Origin: Isoetes taiwanensis
Lineage: Eukaryota > Streptophyta > Lycopodiopsida > Isoetales > Isoetaceae
Direction of reading: 5' to 3'
Length of the DNA stretch: 64,000 nucleotides
Assembly (NCBI GenBank): GCA_021234155.1
Contig: JAJEKV010000033.1
Location: forward strand, 4,879,454 to 4,943,453
The translations under genes and the position numbers were made by a program. The notes under the pieces are model-generated. The model made no database searches and was not told where the DNA came from. It saw only the letters and a program-made list of their open reading frames with translations. Each line of letters opens with the position of its first letter. Position 1 is the stretch's first letter. Positions 34,467 to 45,689 of the stretch are shown here, piece by piece.

Positions 34467-34583
34467 CGCATCGATCCGAGCCATCGGATCGCCATTCTGG
34501 GAACGGACGAGCTACTATATAAGGCCATTTCCTCTTTCGGACTGGTTATCGGCGTCTTCTCACAACAGCTCTTCTTCCATTCT
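34467..34583 (+). other. Insert X, left part (promoter-like)
   Basis: 117 bases of unknown origin inside H3, continuing at 47304. It contains CTACTATATAAGG (34511-34523), a good plant TATA box, followed 25-60 bases later by a pyrimidine-rich stretch resembling a transcript leader. The last five bases, ATTCT, are the target-site duplication of Gypsy-2. Confidence 0.5.
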
Positions 34584-36189
34584 TGTGACGTTCCAAGTAT
34601 TTATACGGTATATGTATAAATACATTGACACGTCACCCAGTATAAATACGCCACCATGGGGTATGGTAACCTAGGGGGTTGACCTAAAAGGGATTTAATT
34701 AGCTATGTTAATTAAAACATTAAGGATAATAACCTATGATTAAGGAAATTAATAATAATTAAGCTAATTATGGTTTGGGAAGGCACCACCTGGCCAAACT
34801 CGATTGGCCAGCATGGTAAATGCTAATTGGATCCAATTAGGTGGATCACCACCCCCATATCAACCTTAATCGACCCAGCTGAGCGCCCAAGGAGCAGTTG
34901 AGCGCCCAAGAACTGTTGCTGACTTCACCAAATCACTGAACAATCATTAGCTGACGCTGCCACCCCAGTTGCAGCACTATGGAAGCCCCTCACGATAACG
35001 GTTCCAGCCGAAACACGGGTTAGTAGTAGTTTAGCTTGTGTTTTGTAGGATAGTACTGTAGTACTCTCTTTGCTGATTGCCTTTGTTGAGATTAACCCTT
35101 CTCTGGTAAGTAGGATTACATTTCAATTATGAATGGTGCTCTGTTAAGGAATTGGTTGATGTATCTATGAAGTATTTGGTAGTTTCCATTAAGCGAGGGG
35201 GTTTAAAGGGGGTAGAGACCTCGAGCTCAAGTATGATAGTATGCTCCTAGATATAGCCACTGTAGTATTCCCATTAGATGCGGCTGTGTACAAGAGACCA
35301 CTTAGGATTCGTAGATGCTATAGTGCGGCTTAGCACCCGGATAAAGGGACCTGGTGGTGAAGTGGGGGTGGGGTCTTGCACGAACATAAAAGGCTCACGA
35401 GACTCCCTGATGGGCTAGGCGATGGCCGGTCACGTAGGGGCGGGTATGGGTGCGACACTCCACGGGTGTAGAGGTGTGATCCATATGGAGCATCTTGCAC
35501 TTTGAGTAGATTTAGGGTGAGTAAGTTGGAGTGCGGATGCGGGGGGGTGATGCGACCACGTATTCTCTAGCTCACCCATGGAACCCTTGTGATCACGGAA
35601 GGGGCGGCTTCGACTGCCTCTCATCGGGCCAGGAGGCGTCATGAACCCTGGAGTAGACTCAAGCGGGTGATACCTTGAGTTTCGTCTCAGGAAGGCTATA
35701 AGCGAAAGCCATAAGCGTGAATCGACCCATCGCAAAGTGTGCCACGGGGAGGGGCGGATGGAGTGGACAACCCTAGCCGATGTTCTATGCCGATAGCGCC
35801 ATGCCAAGACTTGGTGCGCTGATCTCTTGAGGCCCCCGTCGGTCGATCCTCACTTGAGTGCGTAGGGGGTAGAACACGAGGTTTGGGGTGTTTTCTTAGT
35901 TTTAGATGCATATTCTTTGCCGTTGTTATTTGGATGGATCGCCACCCTTCGTGGTGGTTATTTATATATGTTTTATCTTTGTGTGCTAACCCTTGTATTC
36001 ATGCTTCAGCGACGTAGGAGCCCATGGCGTGGGCGAATGACACCTCCAGTGACCTTCACGAGAGCATCTCGTAGATGGCCGGGTCGGACGGAGGGGCCTG
36101 CTCATGGCAAGTTGGTTTGCCATGGGAGGGAAACTCCCGATATGTATATACGGTAGGAAGTGCATTATATATTGAGGGCGGCGTCCGCA
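34584..36189 (+). repeat. Gypsy-2 5' LTR
   Basis: It starts TGTGACGTTCC; the end GGCGTCCGCA corresponds to GAGCGTCACA in the 3' LTR. TATAAATA occurs twice near the start (34614, 34640). Open frames within it are chance. Differences from the 3' LTR are few in the first 200 bases and then cluster at CAG/CTG. Confidence 0.92.
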
Positions 36190-36190
36190 G

Positions 36191-36202
36191 TGGTATCGAG
36201 CC
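36191..36202 (+). promoter_or_regulatory. Gypsy-2 primer binding site (tRNA-iMet type)
   Basis: TGGTATCGAGCC follows the LTR by one base. The plant initiator-Met site is TGGTATCAGAGCC; the A of CAG is missing here. It primes minus-strand synthesis. Confidence 0.8.
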
Positions 36203-36951
36203 GTGATTTCGGTTGCGCGAAATCATATATGACAAACACTAACTTCGTTAGTTCGGTAGTTAGGAGGAGGCTAAGTTAATGTGTTGTTAGTCCTCTTTGA
36301 TGTTTGGTTTTGTGTTAGGTTAAAGTAAGAAATTGTAGCTTTAAATAAGTTAGGGCGACTGGAAGCCCCAAGTTTGGAAGAATTATAAAATTTTGTAGGT
36401 AGTTTAAATGAAGGAAAAAGTGGTTCCAATGGATCGGGCGTACCCCAAATACCCTAGAACGGGAAAATGGTCAAGGGAAGGCCCGAAAGTCAACTCGGGC
36501 GCCGCTTGATTTTTGTCGCCTTGCAGTCGAGGTGGGAGACCCAAAAATCTGATCGATCGCCACTGCATAAATCCATGAGAGTCAGCGGGGCCCAAAAGAA
36601 TCAACCGGCAGCTTGCTTTTCGTCGACCCCGGTCGCGGTGGGGCCCAGCGTAGAATGCGATCGGCCGAAGCGTATGTCTCAGCGTATTTCAGCGAGTATA
36701 AAATTCTTTATAATTAAAAAAAAAATAAAAAGTTAATAAGAAAATTTTAAAATTTCAAAAGTTAACTGGCCGTTAAAGTTTGATTATTTCTGCCTTGTCT
36801 TGGCGCCTCCGTCCGCCCGGATCGGCGCCCCATAGCCGCCCGGACTTCGACCTTGTTCTATTAAATTACGCCAACCCTAAGCGCCTTCACTCCCGCCTTC
36901 CTAGCCGTAAGCGCCTTACCGCCTGCTCTTCTAGACCTTAGCGCCATAAGC
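36203..36951 (+). other. Gypsy-2 untranslated leader
   Basis: There is no convincing gene. ACTAAC-TTC-GTTAGT (36238-36252) is a perfect 6-bp stem just after the primer site, a plausible dimerisation or packaging signal. An imperfect direct repeat of about 65 bases lies at 36492-36560 and 36602-36666. Confidence 0.5.
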
Positions 36952-38050
36952 CATGGCCAACACCAAGAGTGCTCCGGACCCCACTAACCTTACTATCGCC
37001 CCGATTTATGCTTTGATATTTCGGAATATGGCTCTGAGACCACTGCTTTGATCGACATACTTCTAGGCGAGCTAGTAAAGCGAGTTTGAGAACAATGATA
37101 GGATTCCTATCCCATTTACCACTTCGGAGCCATTCTGATCCTAATTTGAACCTTCGCCCGACTCCCTTACACCATGGCGAACAGCGACTTGGTCATGATC
37201 TTTGATTAAGTTCTACCCTCCGAATGTGAAGGACACAGGGGGGGACATAAGGGATGAGGCCGGCCGCATCGAAACTTGGCGGGGAGGATGACCGCCGGGG
37301 AGATAAGCGAAATGATCTGCTTTCTCGAGGGGATCTTACGGTACCTCGGGGATGGTGTCGCCGTGATAGATGGCGAGGCCATTGAGATTCCCCATACCGA
37401 TGGGATGAAGACTCAGCGGCTTCATATGGGGGCGGATCCCCGATATCGGCATTGATGATCTAATAACAATCAAATTGACATGGCCAGTGCCCGTCGGTAC
37501 CAGCTGAACTTCTTCGCCGCGTTGTAGCGAGAACATTATGCTCGGGTTGAAGAAGACCTTAGGAGACAGGGGAGTTCGGGAAGAGCGGGGAGAGGATCGA
37601 GCGGGAGAAGGTGGAGAAGGCCGGCAAGACCCGGCCGAACCCACAGGGGGAAGGGGCATCTGGGAGTGGGCAGGGCTCAATCCCAACGGAGCACACAACC
37701 ATTAAGCACCGGAGGAAGTCCGTGGCCCGGAAGTCCAGCAGTCAATACAAGGAAAAACTAAAGACTGTCGGGGCTTTTTGGGAAGAAGCTCAGCTCCGGA
37801 GGCAAGAACATGGTGGATGGGTCCCACCATTTGTTGGGGCCAAGGCGTACGCCCGCAAAAGAGGGCCGCCTCAAACCCTCCTCCTGAGAGGAAACCTCAC
37901 CGTGCAGCCAGAGACCTTTGTAAGCCTTACGGGAGATCCGTAAGTTTGAGAGAATCAACCCAACCCGATCACGGAGGCTCCCCTTCGAGGAGGTTGGTTG
38001 GAGATTGCCGGGGAGTTCAAGACCGACCTCCGCTTCCAAACTTTTGCCAT
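36952..38050 (+). pseudogene. Gypsy-2 extra ORF-A, broken
   Basis: The first good ATG after the leader reads MANTKSAPDPTNLTIAPIYA and then IFRNMALRP. Frame shifts follow, with ALIDILLGELVK, IGFPIPF and NVKDT pieces, then a basic region (37611-37943) around SIPTEHTTIKHRRKSVA. The end is set by a stop region near 38050, followed by AATAAAA at 38246. I recognise no family. Chromoviruses usually begin gag soon after the leader, so a separate upstream protein is unusual. The coding claim rests on the good start, the length, and parallel frames in Gypsy-1. Confidence 0.4.
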
Positions 38051-38400
38051 TTTGGCATTATAAGAGGCTGCGGAGGCCTATCTAGTGGCACTTTTTGGTG
38101 ATGCCAATCTCTGCGCGCCAATCCGCATAAAGAGGGTCACCATCATGCCTAAGGATTTAGCCCTCGCCCGAGTAGGATTCGGGGGAGCATCCTTAGCATA
38201 TTTTCTTTGAGTTTCCGCATTGTAAATATTTTTTTTTTTGAGATTTAATAAAACTTTTTGTTTTGTATTAAGAACCTTTTATTTTGTGTTAAATCTGAAA
38301 ATCTTTGGCGTCGGCATAATAAAAAGGATTAAAAAGGATCTTCAAAGTTTCATTTCATTTGTCATATCTGTTTTTCTTGCTTCCTCCTTCCTTCTAGCGC

Positions 38401-39768
38401 CATGGCGACCACCGACCTTCTTGCATGGTATCAAGGCGGAGAGCATTGGGATCATAAAGTGCCCTTCGACTGTTGCGGCCCTTCCTATGCGGCGCCTAGA
38501 CCTCATCACTAATATCGTGGCACCCGATTCTAGGGTTCTTAGACTTTTACATGGAGGAGATGCTTCCTTTGTGTATCCCTCTTGGGGATCCTCCCAGTTT
38601 GTATCTAGAGCGGGATGTGGTCGGGATATGCTGGGGGTGACACCCATGCGTATGATGTCTTTGAAAGGAAAGCTTCGGATGGGGCAAGCACGCACTTTGT
38701 TGTACATCATCGGGCGGCAATATCTTGAAGTTGCCTTTGCTCTAGCTATCCTCATGGATCAATCGTTGAGGATGAGACCTTGCCTGCAGAGAGGAAGGCA
38801 AACTTCACGAATCTTCAGAGGAGGGGAAGATGAACATATAGGCATGGATGACTTAGCCCTTTGGAAGCAATTGGCGGAGGAGATGCCACCGCGCCGAGAA
38901 CAAGCTGCACGTTTGTCGGGGCTAGATGCCCTTCGGTCATTTATCACCAAGGGCAAGAATATCTTCTCTTGGATGATATCATCTGGACCTATCACATGCT
39001 GGCCGGATTTAAGCGCCGGCGTAAGGACCATGTGCTTTATGAGCTAGCGGAGTATTGTATGGATGATTTCATCGACTTCGCTCCTGTTGAGCTTCTCCCG
39101 GAGGTGCAGCAGCTACTCTAGTTCCGCCAGGAGACCATAGAGCCGGCTGAGACTTTGCTACGGCTTCGGGAACTGGTGATGCAGGAACCGGCCTCTCAAC
39201 CCTCACCGGATGCCTTTACAGCTATGGGACCTCATGTTCCAAACGTTAACATGGTTGAGGTTCCTTCCGATTCGGATGAAGAGGGAGAGGACCTATACCA
39301 TAATCCTGCTCATTTGAAGGAAGAGCAGCAGGAACTAAAGGAGGAAGAAGTCCCTATGGACTTAGACAAGGAGGTGGCCACGTCAGAGACCCCACAAGGG
39401 AAGGTATTGGGAAACCACCTTACCCGCTTCTTCTTCTTTTTATAGCCCGAGATTTAGGGCCGGAGGCTGAAGCTTCATGGTGGACCCTCCGTGCTCTTTC
39501 CACATTGGCCGGGCATAAGAAGCTTCCCTATCGTGCGTTTACCTATGTACTCGTACGACGGGATCTTGCCCTAACAGCCTTGGGGCAAGACATTGCACCC
39601 TGGATGAGCATGAAGCTCCTTACGGCAGCCCCCTTGGCTGTTGCTTATCCGCCAGAGGTTGCTTCCATCGCGGCTGCCACAGTAGACCCAGGGGTGACTC
39701 TGTTACGACACCGACCGCCGCCACCACCTCCTCGGTCTACAAATGAAGAGGGAGGACCTAGCTCCTAA
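38401..39768 (+). pseudogene. Gypsy-2 extra ORF-B, broken
   Basis: The start MATTDLLAWYQGGEHW is in good context (GCCATGG). Two or more frameshifts lie between 38505 and 38860. Then come MDDLALWKQLAEEMPP, an FITKGKNIF segment, and HVLYELAEYCMDDFIDFAPV (38861-39121). An acidic stretch with SDSDEEGEDLY follows (39155-39445). The end is a compact domain, HKKLPYRAFTYVLVRRDLAL to PEVASIAAATVDPG, with a Pro-run tail (39505-39768). The function is unknown. The mixture of globular and acidic parts looks like a real protein rather than chance. Confidence 0.45.
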
Positions 39769-39984
39769 ATAATTGTATCACGCATATTGTATTGCATATA
39801 CATGTAGAATTTTGGTTTGGCAGTTTCTAGCCATTCTATAGTTATGATAAACCATCTCTTTATCAATTGTGATTTTTGTTTCAATGAATACAATTGAAAT
39901 CTTCCATGATGCGCTTTTCTATCTGTTAGAGCTTAGGGCATGACAAAATTGTTCAATGTTCTATATTCATTCCTATCGTCTTAC

Positions 39985-40300
39985 AGAAGAAACACTCGAG
40001 GAATATGAGGAGAGGATTACAGACCTGATAAGGAGGGATGATCCAGGGCCGCCTGACCAGGACTATGGCCAAAGGTATGGGGAGTACCCGGAATGGGACG
40101 AAGGTTACGAGATGGAACCCGCGCCACCAGGGGAGCCCTATGACCCAGCCAAAGGGATGGAGATAGTTAACATTCTCAGGGAACGCGCCTACGAGGATCT
40201 AAAGCAAACTCTTCGCCGCACATGGGACTATTGGGACATGTCGGGCCTGAAAGCTTTCAAGGGCGCCAATGACCACTGTGGCAAATCTTCTATGCATTAA
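39985..40300 (+). CDS. Gypsy-2 extra ORF-C or exon, acidic
   Basis: An open frame of about 100 residues: TEETLEEYEERITDLIRRDD, a Pro/Tyr/Asp-rich middle, then DPAKGMEIVNILRERAYEDL and a TWDYWDMSGLKAF end. It is preceded by a pyrimidine-rich stretch and TTACAG, so it may be a spliced exon joined to ORF-B or to gag. The same block is present in Gypsy-1. I recognise no domain. Confidence 0.45.
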
Positions 40301-40721
40301 GGAGGCTTTTCAATCTCCTTATTATTAGCCTAGCAGCTAGATTACCAATCTGTAATAGTCGGGCACTGGGCGCGATACAAGCTTCGTTAGGGCATGCGTG
40401 AAAGTGTTCGCTATTCGATCTTGTACCCCTTTGCGAACCCCTAGGTCCGGTCTCTTCAGTTTTGTTCGTTTGTTGTGTGTGAGTCGAACTTTAAATCTCC
40501 AATGTATAATGTCTGTCCTTGTACTTAATCTTTGTATCAACTTGTGTTACTATCAATGTACTGAACTATAATAGAATGACTGTTTCCACCTGTAATAAGA
40601 ATCTTTGCTGTTGTACTTTTTCTTGTATTCTTTCTCTAACTGATCCCAAAATGACATTGTTGTGAGACCTTATGTCACCATAAGTCGCCTTATACCTTTG
40701 TATCTTTGGATATAAAGCCGA
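40301..40721. other. Gypsy-2 spacer before gag
   Basis: There is no gene. It is AT-rich and ends in an ATGCCAG acceptor-like site at 40752-40758, inside the gag start region. Confidence 0.4.
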
Positions 40722-41580
40722 TTGCATAGCGCCCGCTTAGTAGAGCCCTCAAATGCCAGTAGACTAACACCTGAACAAGAACTTATGCTAATGAAGAGGC
40801 AATTAGGTGAGTTGCAAGCGTATGTGTTGCATGCCAATCCACCCCAGCATATACAAGAAGACGGACCGGAGTTACCTCCGCCACCACCAAGTCCACCTAC
40901 CACGGCCAGACCATTTCCACGAAACCAGCCACGTGCACTGCCGAGAGGGACCTCGTTCTAAACGTCGTCGGAGTTCCTCTAGGGACAGCGCCACCTCATC
41001 ACAATCAGCCACTTCCGTGTCTTCGGAGTCGTCGGTATCAGCTGGTGACCATGCAAAGCGCCGGGATAAGGAATACCGCAAGACGGTTGATACCGCCATA
41101 ACAAGTATATGGAAGAATAGAAAACTGGCCCAGTTTGATGGGAAATCTAGAGGCGGACTGAATGCAGAGTCCTGGTTGGACGAAATGAAAGAATTTGAGA
41201 AATCCTATGGCATGACGAAAAGGATCTGGGAAAGGTTGCCACCACCGAACCTTCTGGGGAGCTGCCGTGTATTTGGTGGAAGGGCTATGCTAGAGCCAAG
41301 CATCTGGATAGAAGCAGGTGCAAGTTTAAAAAGTTTGCAAAAGCTTTTAAGTCGCATTATGTGCCTCGTGCGCACAAATGCCAACAAATTCAAACCTTCT
41401 ATAGGTTAGAGCAGAAGGGTATGTCGGTTCAGGCTTACACTGATGAATTTATGCACCTGAGGCTGTATGTACCAGGTATGAATGAAAAGAGAGCAGTGGA
41501 GGGTTATATTGGAGGGTTGGCCCCCTCAATTAAACGAATGGTTAAGGCCATAGACCCGAAATGGGATTCGAGGTGAGGCT
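40722..41580 (+). pseudogene. gag: Gypsy-2 gag, broken
   Basis: The structural protein of the virus-like particle. The first frame (40722-40961) holds a helix around LTPEQELMLMKRQLGELQAY, then a Pro-rich linker. The next (40807-41409) holds a basic Ser-rich region, then the gag domain start FDGKSRGGLNAESWLDEM. The third (41361-41576) has FYRLEQKGMSVQAYTDEFMH and GYIGGLAPSIKRMVKAID, the usual end of the retrotransposon gag domain. Frameshifts at about 40960, 41280 and 41400 break it. No CCHC knuckle is readable. Confidence 0.75.
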
Positions 41581-41829
41581 AAAGCATTGAGCCTCGAGGA
41601 GGACACACCAAAGAACCGGTATCCGCGCCCTGCTCCTCCTTACGCTGACCACGGCCGTCCACACCTTACAAACCCATTTCGCCAAGTCGGGGGCCCTCGT
41701 GAGAACTCTTATGGCCACGGGGAAAAGAAAGTCACCTTCGGCATGGCGATAAAAAGAGAACAATGTCGGTAAGGAAGTTGAAACCTCTTTAGTCTATTCC
41801 TAAAGAGGCGAGAACAGCTCTCGTAGAGA

Positions 41830-42145
41830 TAAGGCATGCTACAGTGTATGCGGCCGGGCACTTTATGCAAATTGTCCTTATGTCACGGGAGACCCTTGGT
41901 GGGCCATGGCGACCTCGATTGGGGCGACCTTGAGTCAACACAACTTTGTCGAGGAGGAGGCTCCCGAGTACATTCACGGTGCGTCTCATATCCTTGCAGC
42001 TATAGAAACCGGCAATGCTGAAAGTCAGCCTGCTGTCATTTCTACTATAGGTCAAGTAGACAGTAAGCCTTTTGTAATTCTTATGGATACGGGAAGTACA
42101 CATAATTTTGCTTCTCCTAGAATGGCCCGAGGTCTTCTGACTTGA
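41830..42145 (+). pseudogene. Gypsy-2 aspartic protease, broken
   Basis: The active-site motif is in VILMDTGSTHNFAS (D-T-G at 42086-42094), after a short AAIETGNAESQPAV lead. Past 42145 the frame is lost until RT at 42393. The protease would release the pol enzymes from the polyprotein. Confidence 0.75.
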
Positions 42146-42392
42146 AACATTGAGGTCCAGACCAAGGGCTGTCACTCTAGCCGGTGGTAAGATCGGACAT
42201 ACTCATGGCGTCGCATCAATCTCAAGATCACGGTTGCCGGGTGCACGGTTGCCTTGGGTGCCGAGTTGATGGATATTGGCAAATACGACCTCATTGTTGG
42301 TATGGAATTCTTGGCATCTGCAAAAGCCAACATAGAAATCTGAGATAGCTTTAGAGCCAGGTACTAAACCTACCAGCAAGGCCCCGTACCGT

Positions 42393-43478
42393 ATGAGTCC
42401 TCCAGAGTTGGCAGAGCTCAAGAAGCAACTCCAAGAGTTACTAAACCTAGGTTTCATTCGACCTAGTGTTTCGCCTTTTGGCGCTCCTATTCTTTTTGTT
42501 AAGAAAAAGGACGGCTCCTTGAGGATGTGTATTGATTATCGGCAACTCAACAAGCATACCATCAAGAATCGCTATGCCTTACCTAGAGCGGATGATCTAA
42601 TGGACCAGTTGCAAGGGGCCAAATACTTCTCAAAGATTGATCTACGCTCCGGATACCATCAAATAAGGATTAAAGAGGAGGACATCCATAAATCTGCTTT
42701 TCGCACTAGATATGGGCATTATGAGTTTACAGTTATGCCTTTTGGCTTAACTAATGCCCCAGCAACTTTCATGCGATTGATGAATGATGTCTTCCGACAG
42801 TACTTGGATGATTTTGTTGTTATCTTCTTTGACGACATTATCATCTATAGTAAGACCCTAGAGGAGCATGAGAAACATCTTAGATTAGCCCTACAAAAGC
42901 TAAGGCGTCATCAGCTCTATGCCAAGTTCTCTAAGTGCAGGTTTGCCACTCCGAAGGTCGATTATTTGGGCCATGTCATTTCGGCAGAGGGAATTGCTAC
43001 AGATCCGGCAAAGATAGAGGCCATAAGGGAATGGCCTATTCCAGGAAATGTTTTCGAGGTCCGAAGTTTCTTGGGATTAGCAGGATATTATCGGAAATTT
43101 GTAAAGGATTTTGCAAAGATTGCAGCACCCCTTACAAATCTTACAAAGCATGAGAAGGTGAAAGATTGGATAGAGCACTGGAAGGCAAAGGTTCAAAAAA
43201 GTTTCCAGCAGCTTAAGGGTGCCTTAACGTCGGCACTAGTTCTCACATTGCCTGATCCTGAGAAGGATAAACTAGTGGCAACGGATGCCAGTAAGATTGC
43301 CACCGGTGGATTCCTAATGCAGGAAGGGAGGGTTATTGCCTATGATTCAAAGAAAATGAACGAGACGGAGCAACGATACCCTACCCATGATCAAGAATTA
43401 TTAGCCGTTGTCCGAGCCCTGCGGATATGGAGACATTACCTTCTCGGAAGGAGATTCCAGTTGGACACGGATCATTAA
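42393..43478 (+). CDS. pol: Gypsy-2 reverse transcriptase-RNase H
   Basis: A 361-codon open frame. RT motifs are in order: [58 protein letters not shown], and the catalytic FFDDIIIYS (aspartates at 42831-42836). [11 protein letters not shown] and the GYYRKF connector follow. RNase H has [13 protein letters not shown] (first Asp), [13 protein letters not shown] (Glu) and RHYLLG. The frame then ends by a shift at 43470; the terminal part of RNase H resumes in the integrase frame. The start shown is only the first Met of the open frame; the protein is normally part of a polyprotein. Confidence 0.92.
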   Translation: MSPPELAELKKQLQELLNLGFIRPSVSPFGAPILFVKKKDGSLRMCIDYRQLNKHTIKNRYALPRADDLMDQLQGAKYFSKIDLRSGYHQIRIKEEDIHKSAFRTRYGHYEFTVMPFGLTNAPATFMRLMNDVFRQYLDDFVVIFFDDIIIYSKTLEEHEKHLRLALQKLRRHQLYAKFSKCRFATPKVDYLGHVISAEGIATDPAKIEAIREWPIPGNVFEVRSFLGLAGYYRKFVKDFAKIAAPLTNLTKHEKVKDWIEHWKAKVQKSFQQLKGALTSALVLTLPDPEKDKLVATDASKIATGGFLMQEGRVIAYDSKKMNETEQRYPTHDQELLAVVRALRIWRHYLLGRRFQLDTDH

Positions 43479-43532
43479 AGTCTCCGTTATTTATCCACCC
43501 AGCCGAATCTCAACCTCCGTCAGAGACGATGG

Positions 43533-45206
43533 ATGGAATTTCTGGAGGAATATGATTTTGAGATTATGTATAAGCCTGGCAAGCACAATGTGGTTGCGGA
43601 TGCGTTGTCACGCCATTCCTTGGTGACCCGAACCCATTGTAATGCCATTTCTACACTCACCAGTGAGTTTGGGAAACAGATAGAGCAGACCTTGGCCACG
43701 GATCCGGAGTTCTGTGACGTTTGGGATAGTTTGGCTAAGGAAGCTCGTACGGATAAGGAGCGCGAAGCCTTTCGTGCGTATAAGAAAGAGGGCAACTTAT
43801 TATATCACAAGGATAAGTTGTGTGTACCTGAGACTTCGGGAGTGCGTAAGCTAATCCTCCACGACACACACAACAGCCCTATAGCTGGACATGCGGGGTT
43901 TATGAAAACCTACTTTAAGATTCGCTCCAGCTATTTCTGGCCTTCTATGAAAAAGGACATTGCCAGGTACATTAAGCAGTGTCAGGTGTGTCAGCAAACC
44001 AAAGCTGAGCAGTTAAGGATTCCAGGCGAGTTGCAACCTCTGGATGTGCCCAATGCCAAATGGGAAATGATAACCATGGATTTCATCGTGGGCCTTCCAC
44101 GCACTCTCCGTGGATATGATGCCTTAATGGTAGTGGTCGACAAATTGTCGAAAATGGCTCATTTCTTGCCATGTCGTACCACAGATACAACCTTTGATAC
44201 TGCTCCGCTATTTGCCAAGGAGATCTTCAGATTGCACGGAATGCCACGAGTTATTATATCCGACAGGGATCCCAAAATTGTAAGTGCATTCTGGAAAGAT
44301 TTCTTTGCCACCATCCAGACCAAGCTTGCTATGAGCACGGCATATCATCCTCAGACGGATGGTCAGACAGAGCGTACCAATCGCATTATAGAAGATATGC
44401 TACGCAGCTACGTGTGGAGTAAGCAATCACAATGGGCTGACTATATTTATCTGGTCGAATTTGCCTACAACAGTATGAAACAGGAGTCTTCTAGAATGTC
44501 TCCCTTCATGATAAATTATGGTTACCAATGCCTTACTCCTGACACATGGCATAATCCCGTTTCTAAGGTGGAGGTTTCTCAACAACTCCTCTTGGAAATG
44601 CAAGCTTTGGTTGAAGAAGTTCGTGGTTACTTATTAGCTGCACGCAGTCGGCAGAAGAGTGTAGCCGATAAACACAGAACCCCACACGCTTTCCAGGTGG
44701 GTGAATCAGTTTGGCTTAAGATTAAGGTAAAGCAAGCCAAGCTTAAGATTGGCAACTGCAAGAAGTTGGCACCCAGATGGGCTGGACCGTTCAAAATTAC
44801 TGAGCGTGTTGGAGAGCAGGCATATCGCTTGGATTTGCCGCCCCGCTTGAAGATCCACAAGGTCTTTCACGTCAGTCTTCTGAAACAACACACCCCTGAT
44901 CCAGAGGAGGTTTTGGACACCCCAACTCTCCTCGAATTGACAGAGGAGCAGCTGGAAATAGTGCCTGAAGCTCTTCTTGATCGAGCTTATAAACAAACCA
45001 GAAGGACTCAAATGTTGCAATATTTGGTTAAGTGGAAGCACTTACCAGTTGAGGATGCTACTTGGGTCATGAAGATAGACCTTGACAAGCATTATCCGGA
45101 CTTCATGCGAGAATCTCAAGGCCGCACCATCAACGATGCTATCAACCCCGCAGCCGGCGGTAAGCTTGGAAACTTGATTGCCAAGGGTAGCGCCTTAGAG
45201 GGGTAG
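43533..45206 (+). CDS. Gypsy-2 integrase with C-terminal chromodomain
   Basis: A 557-codon open frame. It begins in the end of the RNase H region (YDFEIMYKPGKHNVVADALS). The zinc finger is HDTH...HAGF...CQVC. The catalytic core has Asp in MDFIVGLPR (44079-44081), Asp in ISDRDPK (44262-44264) and Glu in GQTERTNR (44370-44372), giving D-D-35-E. A GPFK-type domain (KVFHVSLLKQH) follows. The chromodomain is at about 44960-45110, with LVKWKHLPVEDATWV. It integrates element DNA, and the chromodomain is thought to steer insertion to particular chromatin. This is the most intact gene of the element. Confidence 0.93.
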   Translation: MEFLEEYDFEIMYKPGKHNVVADALSRHSLVTRTHCNAISTLTSEFGKQIEQTLATDPEFCDVWDSLAKEARTDKEREAFRAYKKEGNLLYHKDKLCVPETSGVRKLILHDTHNSPIAGHAGFMKTYFKIRSSYFWPSMKKDIARYIKQCQVCQQTKAEQLRIPGELQPLDVPNAKWEMITMDFIVGLPRTLRGYDALMVVVDKLSKMAHFLPCRTTDTTFDTAPLFAKEIFRLHGMPRVIISDRDPKIVSAFWKDFFATIQTKLAMSTAYHPQTDGQTERTNRIIEDMLRSYVWSKQSQWADYIYLVEFAYNSMKQESSRMSPFMINYGYQCLTPDTWHNPVSKVEVSQQLLLEMQALVEEVRGYLLAARSRQKSVADKHRTPHAFQVGESVWLKIKVKQAKLKIGNCKKLAPRWAGPFKITERVGEQAYRLDLPPRLKIHKVFHVSLLKQHTPDPEEVLDTPTLLELTEEQLEIVPEALLDRAYKQTRRTQMLQYLVKWKHLPVEDATWVMKIDLDKHYPDFMRESQGRTINDAINPAAGGKLGNLIAKGSALEG

Positions 45207-45676
45207 ATGCATCCTAAATAATAATAGTTACCGATGATGAGATCACCTTGTGTTCTTTAGGACGTGGTGTACTGTCAATGTTGACCTGATCACGACTTGC
45301 TTGCAAAGCATATAATAATAGGCCGTGTTCATCTCGGCTATAATGGGAACTTGACCATTCCCTAGGCTGCAGTGAATTGCAAACCATAGACATGATAGGT
45401 TCCCTAGTAGGTAAAGTTGTCTTTTAATTATTATAAGGGGGTGGTCCCTTCAACCACAATTTAATTCTACCTAGTCTACACGTCTTATTTTGTTGTTACT
45501 CTAACTTTGATATTGGACTTCGGTCCTTGAACAATTTGACTATGATGATCATGTGAAATGCACCTCGGTGCTTAAACTGTTTTCAACTTTAAAGTTTTAA
45601 TATATTATCTTCTGAAATAAGGAATTACCTTCCTTCATAATGTCATAACCCTAATGCTGAGGACAGCATTAATTCT
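45207..45676. other. Gypsy-2 3' non-coding region
   Basis: There is no gene; AT-rich sequence before the polypurine tract. Confidence 0.6.
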
Positions 45677-45689
45677 AAGAAGGGGAGAA
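45677..45689 (+). promoter_or_regulatory. Gypsy-2 polypurine tract
   Basis: AAGAAGGGGAGAA directly precedes the 3' LTR. Confidence 0.9.

Noticed and set aside
35430-35807. 125-codon minus ORF in the Gypsy-2 5' LTR (and its partner at 46429-46906)
   Set aside because: It does not keep the same frame between the two LTRs and has no domain; chance.
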